Both the position numbers and the translations under genes were made by a program. Positions 1-7,964 of a stretch of DNA of 64,000 bases are shown here, piece after piece. The DNA is from a bacterium (lineage in GTDB: Bacteria; Desulfobacterota; Binatia; HRBIN30; CADEER01), in NCBI GenBank assembly GCA_030430165.1, contig JAUIGL010000028.1, positions 1-64,000 on the forward strand. Reading direction: 5' to 3'. The notes beneath the pieces were generated by a model. It saw only the letters and a program-made list of their open reading frames with translations, was not told where the DNA came from and did not search any database. Numbering within the stretch: position 1 is the stretch's first letter; each line of letters begins with the position of its first letter.

Positions 1-2
1 TC

Positions 3-428
3 CCCGAATGCGATGCGCTGGTCGAACGGGTCGTCGCCCGTACTCTGTTCTCCTTCCGCACCAACAAGCTCATCTTCGAGAACTTCCTGGCGCTGCACGA
101 TTGGGACAACTGGCACCGCTTCATGGCACGGGTAGCGACCCGATCGCGCCACCCGTTCCCGAGCCAACTGGTCGCCGACTACAACAACGCCTGCCAGCGC
201 AACATCGAAGACCTGCTGCGGCGCGGGCGCCGGGCCGACTGCCAGGCATCGGACCCGACCGGGCTCGAAGCGATCTCCGAGGCGATGCGCGTACGGCGCA
301 AGCTACGCATGCTGCAACGACGCAACGCGCTCACGCCCGACCTCGCCGAGCAACTGGTCGAGTTCGACCAGCGAACCGAGCTCGCCGAGCTGCAGCGACC
401 GCAGTCGAGCCGCGCCGTCAGCGCCTAG
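3..428 (+). CDS. C-terminal part of an unrecognised protein (5' end outside window)
   Basis: The frame is already open at the left edge and ends at TAG 426-428, giving 141 visible residues. They are helix-rich and strongly charged, with an aromatic stretch (FLALHDWDNWHRF, about residues 28-40) followed by Arg/Glu-rich helices. No signal peptide, membrane segment or catalytic motif is visible. I do not recognise the family. It converges on coaBC, and the gap between them holds a dispersed hairpin repeat. An overlapping frame starting at base 8 is Arg/Pro-rich and looks like a GC-rich shadow, so it was not used. Confidence 0.55.
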   Translation, partial: PECDALVERVVARTLFSFRTNKLIFENFLALHDWDNWHRFMARVATRSRHPFPSQLVADYNNACQRNIEDLLRRGRRADCQASDPTGLEAISEAMRVRRKLRMLQRRNALTPDLAEQLVEFDQRTELAELQRPQSSRAVSA

Positions 429-430
429 CG

Positions 431-516
431 AACTCGCCTCCTGCTCCACGCAGGAGCCGCTCGTAGGCATGGGCGAGGCATGGGCACAGGCAAAGGGTGG
501 TGGTCGCTGGCGCGAC
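431..516 (+). repeat. Dispersed intergenic repeat, copy 1 (ACTCGC...GGTCGCTGGCGCGAC)
   Basis: It lies between the convergent ends of the first gene and coaBC. A hairpin (CTCCTG/CAGGAG, 438-456) is followed by a GGCATGGGC-type G-rich stretch and the tail GGTCGCTGGCGCGAC. Related copies sit at 11456-11515 and 40174-40276, also just after genes. It could act as a shared transcription-termination or RNA-stability structure; this is inference. Confidence 0.6.
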
Positions 517-560
517 CTGTTTCATCATTCGGTTTCTCGACGCACACCGCGGGCCGGTCG

Positions 561-1769
561 TCAGCGGCGTTTGCGGCGCTGGCGGATGGCGACGACGCGG
601 TCGAGGATGCGGTCGGCGATGGTGTCCTTGGCGGCGAGCTCGAGCGACTCGGCGCCCTCACTATCGATCAGCGTGACCGCGTTGGTGTCGACCTCGAAGC
701 CGGCATCCGGCCGCGACACGTCGTTGGCCACCATCAGGTCGAGCTTCTTCGAAGTCAGCTTGCGCGTCGCGTTGGCGACCACATCCTCGGTCTCGGCGGC
801 AAAGCCGACGACGATCCGTTGCCCGCGCCGCGCCGGCAGGTCGCCGAGGATGTCGACCGTGCGCACCAGATCGAGCACACGGCCGCCCTTGCCCTTCTTG
901 AGCTTCTGATCCGCCGCCTTCTTCGGCTTGTAGTCGGCAACCGCCGCGGCCATCAGCAGCACCGTTGCCGACTTGAACTCGGCGCGCACCGCGCGATGCA
1001 TCTCGGCGGCGGAATCGGCGCGGATCACCCGCGCGCCGTGCGGCGGCGTCAGGCTGGTCGGGCCGCCGATCAGCGTCACCTCGGCGCCGCGCGCCCAGGC
1101 GGCTCTGGCGACCGCGAACCCCATGCGTCCGGTCGACCGGTTGGAGATGAACCGCACCGGATCGAGGTGCTCCCGATTCGGCCCCGCGGTCACCACCACG
1201 CGCTCACCTTCGAGATCATTCGCCGAGACCGCGCGTTCGATCTCGGCGGCGAGCACTTCGGTTTCCGGCAGGCGACCCGGCCCCTCGTAGCCGCAGGCCA
1301 GCGAGCCCACCGCCGGGTCGACGATTCGAATGCCGCGCCCGCGCAGCCTGCCCAGATTGTCCTGCACCGCCGGGTTCTCGTACATGTGTACGTTCATCGC
1401 CGGAGCGACGACGACCGGTGCGCGCGTCGCCAGCAGCACCGTGGTGAGGAGATCGTCGGCCATTCCCATCGCCAGCTTGGCGACCAGGTTGGCAGTGGCC
1501 GGAGCGATCGCCACGACGTCGGCCGAGTCGGCGAGCTGGATGTGGCCGATCTCGCTCTCCTGGGTCAGGTCGAACAAGCTGGTCGACACCGGGTGACCCG
1601 ACAGCGTCTGTAGCGTCAGAGGAGTGATGAACTCCTGCGCGCTGCGCGTCATGACGACGCGGACCGAAGCTCCCGCCTTGACCAGCTGTCGCACCAGCTC
1701 GGCGCTCTTGTAGGCGGCGATGCCGCCGCACACACCGAGAACGACGGTTTTGCCCTCGATTGAGCTCAT
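561..1769 (-). CDS. coaBC: Bifunctional phosphopantothenoylcysteine decarboxylase / phosphopantothenate-cysteine ligase
   Basis: CoaBC makes two steps of coenzyme A synthesis: it joins cysteine to 4'-phosphopantothenate (CoaB) and decarboxylates the product to 4'-phosphopantetheine (CoaC). The protein has 402 residues, normal for the family. The N-terminal flavoprotein half shows GGIAAYKS, the active-site region GHIQLADSAD, PAMNVHMYENP and the conserved ACGYEGPGR cysteine loop. The C-terminal synthetase half shows VVTAGPNREHLDPVRFISN and a Lys-rich KKAADQKLKK segment. The start is ATG 1769 (MSSIEGKTVV). It is the last gene of a minus-strand run beginning with the lipid genes upstream. Confidence 0.95.
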   Translation of the reverse strand: MSSIEGKTVVLGVCGGIAAYKSAELVRQLVKAGASVRVVMTRSAQEFITPLTLQTLSGHPVSTSLFDLTQESEIGHIQLADSADVVAIAPATANLVAKLAMGMADDLLTTVLLATRAPVVVAPAMNVHMYENPAVQDNLGRLRGRGIRIVDPAVGSLACGYEGPGRLPETEVLAAEIERAVSANDLEGERVVVTAGPNREHLDPVRFISNRSTGRMGFAVARAAWARGAEVTLIGGPTSLTPPHGARVIRADSAAEMHRAVRAEFKSATVLLMAAAVADYKPKKAADQKLKKGKGGRVLDLVRTVDILGDLPARRGQRIVVGFAAETEDVVANATRKLTSKKLDLMVANDVSRPDAGFEVDTNAVTLIDSEGAESLELAAKDTIADRILDRVVAIRQRRKRR

Positions 1770-1795
1770 GCGCTTGGGCGATCCCGAAAGGCCCG

Positions 1796-2800
1796 CTAGC
1801 CGCTGATTCCGGCCTCGGTTTCCTGGCTCTCCGCTTCGACCTCGCCGAGGCTCATCCCCTCCATCCAGAGAGAATAGAGTCCGGCGCTGATCACCGAAAT
1901 GAACTGAAACGCGTGCAAGACCAGAGAGTAGGCCACCGCCTCGCTTTCGTCGACACCGAAGATGGCGAGCGAAATCACGCAGCCGAGCTGGTAGGCGCCA
2001 ATGAAACCCGGGGCCGACGGCACCGACACGGCAATCGCGATGATCGCGGTCGCAATCAGCGCCGCCTTCGCCGTCGGCACGTCCATGTGGAAGGCCCAGA
2101 AGCCGAGCACGTAGATCAGCCCGATCACCACCCAGAGGAAGAAGGTCCAGCCGAAGGCGCGCAGGAAGGCGGACGGACTGTCCAGCATCGACAGCGCGTT
2201 GACGAACCCCTCGACGAAGCCGTGCAGCGCGCTGCCGAAGCGTTCCGGCAACAGATCGCAGACGGCGCGGCTGATGCGCAGTGCGAGGGATTCGGCGAAG
2301 CGCAGGACCACCAGCACACCGGCGACGGTCATCGCCAGGGTGAGCAGAGCGTAGCCCCACTGCTGGACGCGATCCGACACCTGCACCAGCGACACCGATG
2401 CGCCGAACAGCAGCAAGATGCAGAACATGTCGAAGATGCGCTCGAGCAGACAGCTGCCGAGCACTCCGCTCAACGGCAGCCCTTCCTTGCGGCTGAGCAG
2501 CACCGGCCGGATGACCTCGCCGACGCGCAGCGGCAGCACCATGTTCGCCATGAACCCGATGTTGGTCGACGACACCAGGGTCGACATCGGCGCCTCGCCG
2601 ACCTTGCCGAGGAACACCCGCCAACGCTGTGCCCGGATGTAGAGCGTCCACCAGGTGACCGGCACCATCAGCAGGACCCAGACGTACGAGGCCCCGCGCA
2701 TCGCCGTCCACGCCTCGCCCCAATCGACGTCGCGCAGCGCCAGCCACAGCAGCAGCGCCGAGATGAGAACACTCAGCGCGATCCTGAGGTTGCGGCTCAC
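1796..2800 (-). CDS. Lysylphosphatidylglycerol-synthase-TM / YbhN-like integral membrane protein
   Basis: A 334-residue polytopic membrane protein of the LPG_synthase_TM (UPF0104/YbhN) superfamily, whose members are linked to lipid or glycolipid translocation. Visible are several long hydrophobic helices, the early RAQRWRVFL segment, the loop PLRVGEVIRP and the conserved SVPSAPGFIGAYQ motif near the C-terminus. The start is taken as GTG 2800 because it overlaps the stop of the upstream small gene as GTGA; a longer frame to 2929 is Arg/Gly-rich and unlikely. Overlap with the upstream lipid-type genes suggests a role in moving or finishing a lipid-linked product. The substrate cannot be read from the sequence. 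Confidence 0.85.
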   Translation of the reverse strand: MSRNLRIALSVLISALLLWLALRDVDWGEAWTAMRGASYVWVLLMVPVTWWTLYIRAQRWRVFLGKVGEAPMSTLVSSTNIGFMANMVLPLRVGEVIRPVLLSRKEGLPLSGVLGSCLLERIFDMFCILLLFGASVSLVQVSDRVQQWGYALLTLAMTVAGVLVVLRFAESLALRISRAVCDLLPERFGSALHGFVEGFVNALSMLDSPSAFLRAFGWTFFLWVVIGLIYVLGFWAFHMDVPTAKAALIATAIIAIAVSVPSAPGFIGAYQLGCVISLAIFGVDESEAVAYSLVLHAFQFISVISAGLYSLWMEGMSLGEVEAESQETEAGISG

Positions 2801-2976
2801 GAGTCCGCCTCCACCAGGGCGCCGCTGCGCACCGCACCGAAGACGAACAGGCCGGCGCCGACCGCCAACAACGCTCCGCCGATACCCCAGGCATCGCTGT
2901 CGAGAACGATCCCGGCGCCGAGCATCCAAACGAAGTAGCCGAGCACGCGCCAGCCCTTCCCCGCCATCTCAGCCAT
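2797..2976 (-). CDS. Small membrane protein (59 residues)
   Basis: This short gene is tightly packed between two real genes. Its ATG (2976) overlaps the end of the phosphotransferase gene by 8 nt, and its TGA overlaps the GTG start of the YbhN-like gene (GTGA). The product is MAEMAGKGWRV followed by two short hydrophobic segments (residues about 12-24 and 32-50) separated by LDSDAWG, so it probably forms a two-helix membrane hairpin. The overlaps at both ends argue for translational coupling and for a function linked to the neighbours. I do not recognise a family. Confidence 0.6.
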   Translation of the reverse strand: MAEMAGKGWRVLGYFVWMLGAGIVLDSDAWGIGGALLAVGAGLFVFGAVRSGALVEADS

Positions 2977-3706
2977 CGGCCCCCCGCTCGCGCAGCCCGC
3001 GGTGCACGTGAAAAAACCTCTGCAGAGCCGTGATGTTGGTGAACACCGCCAGCAGGACGATCACCAGCTCGAGCAGGAACTGGTCGCCACCGAACATGTG
3101 CGTCACCACCGACGAGAAGATCGAGGCGAAGCCGAGGATGACGATGCGCTCGGGTCGCTGCAGCATCCCGACGCTGCAATCCTGGCCGAGTCCCTCGGCG
3201 CGGGCACGGGTGTAGCTGACCATCATCCCGCCGAGCATGCCGAACAGAATCGCCCACACCATCCAGCCGCTCTCGAAGTAGACCATCAAGCCGAGGAAGA
3301 CGATGAACTCGCAATAGCGATCGACGACCGAGTCGAGATACGCCCCGGCATCGCTGGCGCCGCCGGTGCGCCGCGCCAGGCGGCCGTCGATGATGTCGAG
3401 GGTGCCGCTGGCGAGAACCATGAAGCCGGCGGTGTAGATCAACCCGCAAGCGAACGCGATCGCGCAAATGACACTGCCGATCAGCTGAGCGATGGTAATC
3501 GCGCTCGGGCTCACCCCCCAGCGCTCGAACAGCGCCTCGAAGGGATCGAGGTTGGTGAAGTACCAGGCGCGCACCGACGGCCCCAGCAGGCGCGACCCGC
3601 GCACCTGACCGAGGTCGGGGTTCGAAGCCATGTACAGGCGCATGCCAATGAAGGCGGCACCGAAGATCAGCGACAGGTTGAAGAACGCGAACAGAGATCG
3701 ATCCAT
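2969..3706 (-). CDS. CDP-alcohol phosphatidyltransferase family enzyme
   Basis: An integral membrane phosphotransferase of 245 residues that transfers a phosphoalcohol from a CDP-activated donor. The diagnostic signature is complete: DIIDGRLARRTGGASDAGAYLDSVVD matches D-x2-D-G-x2-A-R-x8-G-x3-D-x3-D. About six membrane segments are visible. The start is ATG 3706 (MDRSLFAFF), because upstream sequence belongs to a repeat. With the coupled small membrane protein and the YbhN-like protein it forms a three-gene lipid-type operon. Acceptor and donor are unknown; inositol-phosphate, glycerol-phosphate or related head groups are all possible. Confidence 0.88.
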   Translation of the reverse strand: MDRSLFAFFNLSLIFGAAFIGMRLYMASNPDLGQVRGSRLLGPSVRAWYFTNLDPFEALFERWGVSPSAITIAQLIGSVICAIAFACGLIYTAGFMVLASGTLDIIDGRLARRTGGASDAGAYLDSVVDRYCEFIVFLGLMVYFESGWMVWAILFGMLGGMMVSYTRARAEGLGQDCSVGMLQRPERIVILGFASIFSSVVTHMFGGDQFLLELVIVLLAVFTNITALQRFFHVHRGLRERGADG

Positions 3707-3775
3707 GTGCGGGGCCCCAGCGAGAGGCGACCTATAACGGAGCCCTCCCACCCCCGCAATCGGAGGCCTGGAGGA

Positions 3776-3952
3776 CCAGGCCTCTAGAGGCCTGGCCGAA
3801 AAATGGACTCCTGCTGCAAATCGCCATCCATCCGCGATCGCTGCGTCGCCGAGCGCTCGACGTATCGCCCGATACGCCGTCGCGCCCACCTCCTTGCGCT
3901 CGCGGCGGCTGACGATTTTAGCTACGAAGCCACTTTCCGGCCAGGCCTCTAG
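3776..3952 (+). repeat. 169-bp element with inverted-repeat ends (CTAGAGGCCTGGCC)
   Basis: The left end (3784 onward) reads CTAGAGGCCTGGCCGAAAAA and the right end (3930-3952) is its near-complement ending in GGCCAGGCCTCTAG. The left end also forms a perfect 20-bp palindrome at 3776-3795. The interior contains further self-complementary GC-rich segments. The right end supplies the TAG stop of the mrp gene (3949-3951). A lone end of the same family occurs at 60168-60195. The structure fits a REPIN or MITE-like non-autonomous element. Confidence 0.65.
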
Positions 3953-5013
3953 CCGACGATCTTCGGCAGCGGGTTGCTGGCGGCGCTCTCTTCCAGGGCG
4001 CCGCGAACCCGCGTCGCGAGCTCGATATAGACCTGGCTGACCGCCTGCGCCTCGTCCGCCGCGACCAGCGGCGTGCCCTGGTCGCCGGCGCGGCGCACCG
4101 CTTCCTCGATCGGGATCTTCGCCAGTAGCGGCACGCCGAAGCGCTCTGCCAGAGCCTCGCCGCCGCCCTCTCCGAAGAGCGGGTCGTGGTGTCCGCAACT
4201 CGAGCACACCAGGCCGCTCATGTTCTCGACGACTCCGAGGATGGGGGTGTTCACCTGGCGAAACATCGCCATGCCGCGCTCGACGTCGATCAGCGAGACG
4301 TCCTGCGGCGTGGTGACGATCACCGCCCCGGTCACCGGCACGTGCTGGACCAAGGTCAGCTGCGCATCGCCAGTCCCCGGCGGCAGGTCGACCACCAATA
4401 CGTCGAGCTCACCCCAGTCGACGTCCTTGAGAAACTGGCGAACCACTCCGGTCACCAGCGGCCCGCGCCAGATCACCGGAGAGCTGTCGTCGAGGAACAG
4501 GCCCATCGACACGAAGCGGACTCCGTGCGCCTCCAGCGGTCGCACCTTGTTGCCGTTGACCACTTCCGGCCGCGTGCTCAGGCCGAACATGGTCGGCATG
4601 CTCGGACCGTAGATATCGGCATCGAGCAAGCCCACCTTGGCTCCGCCGCGCGCCAGCGCGCACGCCAGGTTGGCGGCCACGGTCGATTTCCCGACACCGC
4701 CCTTGGTACTGGAAACCGCGACGATGCTGGCAACGCCGGGGATCGGCCCGACCTCCTGGGGCGCGCCCGTCGCCTCGGCCACTTCGACCTCGACCGAGTC
4801 GACGCCGTCGAACGCACCGACCGACTTGCGGATCTCTTCCAGGGTCGCCTTCAGGACCGGTTCGGGCAGAGGTCCGCGCAGCATCGCGATGTGAACCCGG
4901 CTGCCTTCGAGACGGACGTCGCGCACCATGCCGGCGGCGACGATGTCGCGGCGCAGGCCCGCCGGACGCACCTCGGCGAGACGCTCGCGAATCAGGTCCA
5001 CGGTTACTTGCAT
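3949..5013 (-). CDS. mrp: Mrp/ApbC/NBP35-type iron-sulfur cluster carrier ATPase
   Basis: A 354-residue Fe-S cluster carrier of the Mrp/ApbC family that binds a [4Fe-4S] cluster and delivers it to apo-proteins. Residues about 1-85 are a MIP18/DUF59 domain (MQVTVDLIRERLAEV onward). The P-loop is deviant Walker A STKGGVGKST (about residues 101-110), followed by LLDADIYGPS and DLPPGTGDAQ. The cluster-binding CxxC is CSSCGHHD. The start is ATG 5013, because its TGATG overlap with the upstream DUF971 gene fixes translation there; a longer frame to 5058 is a shadow. The stop codon lies in the end of a repeat element. Confidence 0.95.
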   Translation of the reverse strand: MQVTVDLIRERLAEVRPAGLRRDIVAAGMVRDVRLEGSRVHIAMLRGPLPEPVLKATLEEIRKSVGAFDGVDSVEVEVAEATGAPQEVGPIPGVASIVAVSSTKGGVGKSTVAANLACALARGGAKVGLLDADIYGPSMPTMFGLSTRPEVVNGNKVRPLEAHGVRFVSMGLFLDDSSPVIWRGPLVTGVVRQFLKDVDWGELDVLVVDLPPGTGDAQLTLVQHVPVTGAVIVTTPQDVSLIDVERGMAMFRQVNTPILGVVENMSGLVCSSCGHHDPLFGEGGGEALAERFGVPLLAKIPIEEAVRRAGDQGTPLVAADEAQAVSQVYIELATRVRGALEESAASNPLPKIVG

Positions 5014-5351
5014 CAGTGTTTCAACTCCTCCGACCCGGCACCGGTGCACGTCGAGCACGGACAGAGGTCGCGCAGCGTGCGGTAGCTGTAAATGCCCGAA
5101 TCGTGCCCGTCACTCCATTGCATGCTCACCGCATAGCGGCCGACGATGCCGATCTGCACCGGATAGACGTCCTCGTCCTGGCCGACGATCGGCAGCGACC
5201 GGCGCGGGTTCTCGCGGCACTCGGCGCACGGGCAGTTGTCGCGCAAATAGCGATTCCCGTACTCCGCCTGATGGTCGTCCTGCCATACGATTCGCACCGC
5301 ATTGACACCCAAGCGGCGTATTTCGCGCGGGATCGGGGCCGGGTCGGACAT
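5013..5351 (-). CDS. DUF971 (gamma-butyrobetaine-hydroxylase N-domain-like) protein
   Basis: A 112-residue protein with the DUF971 core (LRDNCPCAECR, then a segment ending YSYRTLRDLCPCSTCTG). DUF971 occurs fused to Mrp in plant HCF101 (DUF59-Mrp-DUF971) and as a stand-alone gene in many bacteria. Here its stop overlaps the mrp start (TGATG), so the same three domains are made from two coupled genes. Two cysteine pairs, CPCAEC and CPCSTC, could bind metal or a cluster; this is inference. It is the first gene of the run and diverges from the polyprenyl synthase. Confidence 0.88.
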   Translation of the reverse strand: MSDPAPIPREIRRLGVNAVRIVWQDDHQAEYGNRYLRDNCPCAECRENPRRSLPIVGQDEDVYPVQIGIVGRYAVSMQWSDGHDSGIYSYRTLRDLCPCSTCTGAGSEELKH

Positions 5352-5454
5352 GCGCGAACGCTAACCGGTGAGCCCACCAAACACAACGAAGGTCGGCCGC
5401 CGGCGCCGCTCGGTTCGGATTCCAATACCGGCTCTGGATGGGCCTCGTGCCACC

Positions 5455-5483
5455 TTGACAGGTCAAAGCCATCTGACATGATC
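5455..5483 (+). promoter_or_regulatory. Possible promoter near the polyprenyl synthase start
   Basis: A perfect TTGACA (5455-5460) is followed after 16 nt by CATGAT (5477-5482), a 4/6 match to TATAAT, in the divergent gap between the DUF971 and polyprenyl synthase genes. If real, transcription would begin downstream of the annotated ATG 5478 and translation would start later, so either the promoter or that start is wrong. Confidence 0.25.
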
Positions 5484-6530
5484 CGAGGACCGCCTGCGGC
5501 ACCTGTTGGACCGCACAGGAGAACGCACACGGACCGTCGCGCCAACACTGCCCGCACCCCACCCGACAACCCCGCAGCGACCGCTGCGTTGCTGGTTGCC
5601 GACGAGCTGGAGTCGGTCGAAACGCGGCTCGGCGAGGTCCTCTCTTCGCGCGAGCCCCGCATGACCGAGATCGCCGACCACCTGATCAGCGCCGGCGGTA
5701 AGCGGGTGCGGCCGATGGTGACTCTCCTCGGCTTCCGCGCCTGCGGCGGCAGCGTCGCGATCGACGCGGTCGACGTCGCCGTTGCCCTCGAGCTGATCCA
5801 CTCCGCCAGCCTGCTGCACGACGACATCATCGACGAGAACGATACCCGCCGCGGGCGTGCCTCGGCGCGCAGCAAGTACGGAATTGCGCACACCCTGGTC
5901 GCCGGGGACTTTCTCTTCTCGCGCGCCTTCCAGATCTGCGGCCGTTTCGACGCCGAGCAGATCAACTGGGCGGCCGAGGCCTGCATCGCGCTCACCGAAG
6001 GCGAGATCATGCAGAGTCGCTTCCGCAACAACCCGGAGGTGACTCTCGACGACTACCTCGAGATCGTCTACCGCAAGACAGCCTCGCTGTTCGAACAGGG
6101 AGCACGAATCTCGGCAGCCCTGGCTCGACCGCAGGACCCGTCCTGGGTCGATGCGATCGCCAACTGCGCCCGCCACGTCGGCCTCACCTTCCAGATCGTC
6201 GACGACGTCCTCGACATGACTGCCGACGAGTCGGACCTCGGCAAACCGGTCGGCCTCGACATCCGCGAGGGCAACCCGTCGCTGCCGATCGTGCTGGCAA
6301 TCGCCGAGGATCGCGAGCTCGCCGACCTCTTCGCCGCCGAGTCGCTGAGCGACGGTGAGGTCGGCGCCGTGCTGGCGCGCATCCGGCGCTCCGGCGTCAT
6401 CGAAGACTGCCAGCGCCTCGCCATCGAGCACGCCAGGGCGGCCCAGCAGGCACTGGCGCCGCTGCCAGACACGGCATACCGGGACAGCCTGTGCGCGCTG
6501 ATCGAGCAACTGATCACGCGCGTCGCCTGA
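5478..6530 (+). CDS. Polyprenyl (octaprenyl/farnesyl-type) diphosphate synthase
   Basis: A trans-prenyltransferase that condenses isopentenyl diphosphate units onto an allylic diphosphate for quinone or lipid-carrier chains. Both aspartate-rich motifs are present: first LLHDDIIDEND (DDxxD) and second QIVDDVLD (DDxxD). GGKRVRP and KTASLFEQG are also conserved. From ATG 5478 the length is 350 residues, slightly longer than the usual ~320. The first ~25 residues are Pro/Arg-rich and may not be translated; a GGAG-like site at 5517-5521 hints at a later start. It converges on the APC permease. Chain length cannot be told from sequence alone. Confidence 0.93.
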   Translation: MIRGPPAAPVGPHRRTHTDRRANTARTPPDNPAATAALLVADELESVETRLGEVLSSREPRMTEIADHLISAGGKRVRPMVTLLGFRACGGSVAIDAVDVAVALELIHSASLLHDDIIDENDTRRGRASARSKYGIAHTLVAGDFLFSRAFQICGRFDAEQINWAAEACIALTEGEIMQSRFRNNPEVTLDDYLEIVYRKTASLFEQGARISAALARPQDPSWVDAIANCARHVGLTFQIVDDVLDMTADESDLGKPVGLDIREGNPSLPIVLAIAEDRELADLFAAESLSDGEVGAVLARIRRSGVIEDCQRLAIEHARAAQQALAPLPDTAYRDSLCALIEQLITRVA

Positions 6531-6537
6531 GCCGGCG

Positions 6538-7923
6538 TCAGTCGACCGGCTGGCGGCGGCGGAGCATCAAGTAGAACGGCAGCGCCGTTGCGCCGACCGC
6601 CAGGGCCGCCAGGCACTCGAGCGGGCGCCCGATCAGCATAGCCGTAGCGATCGCGCCGTTGGCCACCAGGTAGAAGGCCGGCACCACCGGGTATCCCCAG
6701 GCGCGATAGGGCCGCGGCCGATCGGGCTGCTTGCGGCGCAGCGTGTACAGGGCCGCCGTATCGGCCATGGTTGCGAGCACGATGGCGAACGTCGTGTAGT
6801 CGAGCACGCTGGGAAAGGTACGCAGCAGCAGGATCAAGAAGACCGCCGCGAGCGCCTGCGCCAGAATCGCGATGTACGGTGTCCTGTTGCCGGCGTGCAC
6901 CTGGTCGACGCCGGTGAAAAACAGACCGTCGAGCGCCATCGCGTAGGCGATCCGCGGACCAACCAGGATCGTCGCGTTGAGACAGCCGATCACCGACGCC
7001 AGCACCAGTGCCGCGGCGATCGTTCCGCCGACGTCGCCGAACAACTGACGCGCTGCGGCCTCGCCGACCAGGACCTCGCCGCGCAGGTCGTCGATCGGGA
7101 TCGCGTACACGTAGAGCGCGTTCACCAGCAGGTACAGCCCGGTGCACAGCAGCAACCCGGTGAACAGGGATCGCGGCACGTTGCGACCGGGATCGCGGAT
7201 CTCGCTGGCAACGTAGACGGAGGAATTCCAGCCGAGATAGGAGAACAACACTGGCGACAGCGCCAGCCCGAACGACGACAGAGGCAGTGACGTCGTCTCG
7301 CCCGCCCCCGGTCGGAGGTTTGCGAAATGGCCGTCGCCGATCGCAAAGCCCGCGACCAGCACCGCCAGCAGGCCGACGATCTTGACCACCGCGGTGATGT
7401 TGTTGACCCGCGCCCCGGAACGCACCCCGAGATAGTTGATCCACGAGCACACAGCGACGGTCGCAACGGCAACCAAGATCTTGCCGGTGTCGCCGATCGC
7501 CAGGAACGGCTCCAGACCTTCGCCGACACCGACCGCCAGCGTCGCCACCGTCCCGGCGTAGATCACGAAAAAGGACAACCACCCCACCGCAAAACCTGCG
7601 GCCGGATGGTAGGCCTCGCGCAAGTACACGTAGTCGCCGCCGGCGTGCGGGTACATCGCGCCGAGCTCGGCGTTGGCCAGCGCGCCAGCCAGGGACAACA
7701 GCCCGCCGACGAACCAGGCGGCGAGAAACACCTCGGGATGCGGCAGAAGCTCGGCAACCGCGCCCGGGGTCAGAAAGATGCCGACGCCGATGACCGACGA
7801 CACCACCAGCATCGTCGCGTCGCCGGCGGAAAGTTCGCGCACCAGGCGGTCGCGCGGGTGGCGATCCGTAGATTGGTCGGGTGTCGAGCTCGGCACCCGG
7901 CCGACCTGACTGCACCGCGCCAC
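6538..7923 (-). CDS. APC-family amino acid permease
   Basis: A 461-residue polytopic carrier with about 12 hydrophobic helices. The first transmembrane segment carries the APC signature VVSSVIGVGIFLTPG, and PHAGGDYVYLREAYHP is typical of the second-third helix loop in amino acid permeases. The frame opens at GTG 7923; GTG 7896 (MPSSTPDQ) is an equally plausible start. It lies 41 nt downstream of the glycosyltransferase gene on the same strand and could share its transcript. The substrate is probably an amino acid or polyamine. Confidence 0.9.
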   Translation of the reverse strand: MARCSQVGRVPSSTPDQSTDRHPRDRLVRELSAGDATMLVVSSVIGVGIFLTPGAVAELLPHPEVFLAAWFVGGLLSLAGALANAELGAMYPHAGGDYVYLREAYHPAAGFAVGWLSFFVIYAGTVATLAVGVGEGLEPFLAIGDTGKILVAVATVAVCSWINYLGVRSGARVNNITAVVKIVGLLAVLVAGFAIGDGHFANLRPGAGETTSLPLSSFGLALSPVLFSYLGWNSSVYVASEIRDPGRNVPRSLFTGLLLCTGLYLLVNALYVYAIPIDDLRGEVLVGEAAARQLFGDVGGTIAAALVLASVIGCLNATILVGPRIAYAMALDGLFFTGVDQVHAGNRTPYIAILAQALAAVFLILLLRTFPSVLDYTTFAIVLATMADTAALYTLRRKQPDRPRPYRAWGYPVVPAFYLVANGAIATAMLIGRPLECLAALAVGATALPFYLMLRRRQPVD

Positions 7924-7964
7924 TCAGGTCAAGCTCGGTCGAAAAGAAAAATCTCGATCGTCGC

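Noticed and set aside
561-3467. A single 968-residue protein including coaBC
   Set aside because: Only the last ~400 residues match CoaBC; the rest is antisense or out-of-frame sequence of the membrane-protein genes. ATG 1769 is the proper start.
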